From the NCBI GenBank assembly GCA_022009795.1, contig CP091724.1, positions 1,029,501-1,093,500 of the forward strand: a DNA stretch of 64,000 bases. The letters run 5' to 3'. The notes below the pieces were generated by a model. It had not been told where the DNA came from. It did not search any database and saw only the letters and a list, made by a program, of their open reading frames with translations. Within the stretch, counting starts at the first letter, position 1. Each line of letters starts with the position of its first letter. The translations under genes were made by a program, and so were the position numbers. Of the stretch, positions 63,230 to 64,000 are shown piece by piece. The stretch comes from Anaerotruncus sp. GTDB taxonomy: Bacteria > Bacillota > Clostridia > Oscillospirales > Acutalibacteraceae.

Positions 63230-64000
63230 ATGAAAATAAATAAAAACAGCCTTTTGCCGATTGCCCTGTTTTTTTGCTTGCCGCCTTGCTGATTTGCTTT
63301 TTCCGCGCAGGCGAAAGACGGCGCGCTTCTCGGATTTACTTTGGCGCAAAAGGTTGTTATCCCCTCCCTTTTGCCGCTTTTGATTCTTTTTAATCTTGTG
63401 CAGGAAATCACATCACAAAAAAACCCGCAGGCAAATTTTTCAAAGCGGCTTATGCGCGTGCTGTTTCATTTGCCGGGTTGCTGTTTTTCCCACCGTTCTT
63501 TTCGGCCTTATAGGCGGCTATCCCGCAGGCGCACTGCTTACCGCTTCGCTTTACGGCAATGAAAAAATCACTCGGCGCGAAGCATGCCGCATTATGCGGT
63601 TTAATATGAGCGGCGGCGCAGGCTTTATCATAACCGCCGTGGGCGTGGGAATATTGAAAAGCAAAAAAGCGGGACTGATTTTATTTGCCTCGGTAACCGC
63701 AGCGGCAATAATCTGCGCGGCTATAAGCGGAATTTTCGCACATGGGGAAAAATATGACGCAATCCGAATTTGCAAGGCCCCGCAACACCGGTGACGCGCT
63801 TAATAAAAGCGTTGAAGCCTCACTGCACAGTGTTTTAAACCTTTCGGCATACATAATTCTTTTTTGCGCCTTTCAGGGAATTTTACACATTTCCGAAATT
63901 CTTGCGCCGATAATCGAAATAACAAGCGGCATAACAAATGCCTCCGGCAGGCTTACTCTGCCGCAAACCGCCTTTTTGCTTGCTTTCGGCGGATTTTGCG
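63230..64000 (+). CDS. ylbJ: YlbJ-like sporulation membrane protein (runs off right edge)
   Basis: Multi-pass membrane protein: GFTLAQKVVIPSLLPLLILF, VLFGLIGGYPAGALL, MRFNMSGGAGFIITAVGVG (nucleoside-recognition-like domain) and LNLSAYIILFCAFQGIL. GGYPAGA and SGGAGF match YlbJ-family sporulation proteins. Shifts near 63275, 63485 and 63760. Divergent from yqfC. C-terminus is outside the window. Confidence 0.8.

Overview
The window reads as chromosomal DNA of a spore-forming gut-type Clostridia, probably of the Oscillospiraceae/Ruminococcaceae kind. Support comes from the sporulation genes yqfC, yqfD and a ylbJ-like gene, from Gram-positive Shine-Dalgarno sites with many TTG/GTG starts, and from several Clostridia-typical families (a CD1871A-like CXXC protein, FeoA-FeoB fusion, SDR-type UxuB, CoaX, GTP-dependent PEPCK). 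Almost every long gene is split by one or more +1 shifts in short A/T runs. These look like systematic homopolymer errors, so I annotate genes across the shifts and say where they fall.

Layout. 0-2.2 kb: feoAB, running off the left edge. 2.3-2.7 kb: first copy of a structured intergenic repeat. 2.7-6.9 kb: redox cluster (CXXC mini-protein, 4Fe-4S membrane protein, TlpA-like lipoprotein) divergent from an OmpR-type two-component system, with a 15-bp inverted repeat between them. 7.0-10.1 kb: a decayed, AT-rich mobile island bounded by copies of the guaA 3' end, holding ABM and ogt genes, a small array of immunity-type genes joined by a repeated junction, and a MobC-like remnant. 10.1-25.9 kb: housekeeping (guaA, purA, SecB-like, polysaccharide deacetylase, pckG, tsaD-rimI, polA, two membrane M28 peptidases, coaX).

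26.0-36.7 kb: a PBSX-type prophage structural block, all on the minus strand. It runs from terminases through portal, protease, capsid and connectors, then straight to the XkdP-to-XkdV baseplate genes. Sheath, tube and tape-measure genes are absent. 36.9-37.2 kb: second copy of the structured repeat. 37.2-41.8 kb: a large membrane protein, a lipoprotein, a zinc-ribbon/InlB-repeat protein, a C_GCAxxG_C_C protein and tRNA-Arg(ACG).

42.1-45.0 kb: a polymorphic-toxin locus. A DUF4417-like domain is fused to a C-terminal toxin-like domain and overlaps an immunity gene. Downstream lies a decayed partial copy carrying a different C-terminal domain and tandem immunity-like domains. 45.5-61.6 kb: metabolism and carbohydrate use (Fe-ADH, GH110-like beta-helix protein, M14 carboxypeptidase with Ig/FN3 repeats, CarD-like regulator, esterase, polar amino-acid ABC transporter, GNAT, GH30, TrmO, UxuB, UxuA). 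61.7-64 kb: yqfD, yqfC and a ylbJ-like gene running off the right edge.

The observations most worth following are the DUF4417 toxin locus with its orphan cassette, the immunity array with repeated junctions, the two-copy structured element with a conserved loop on sequence-divergent stems, and the tail-less prophage block.
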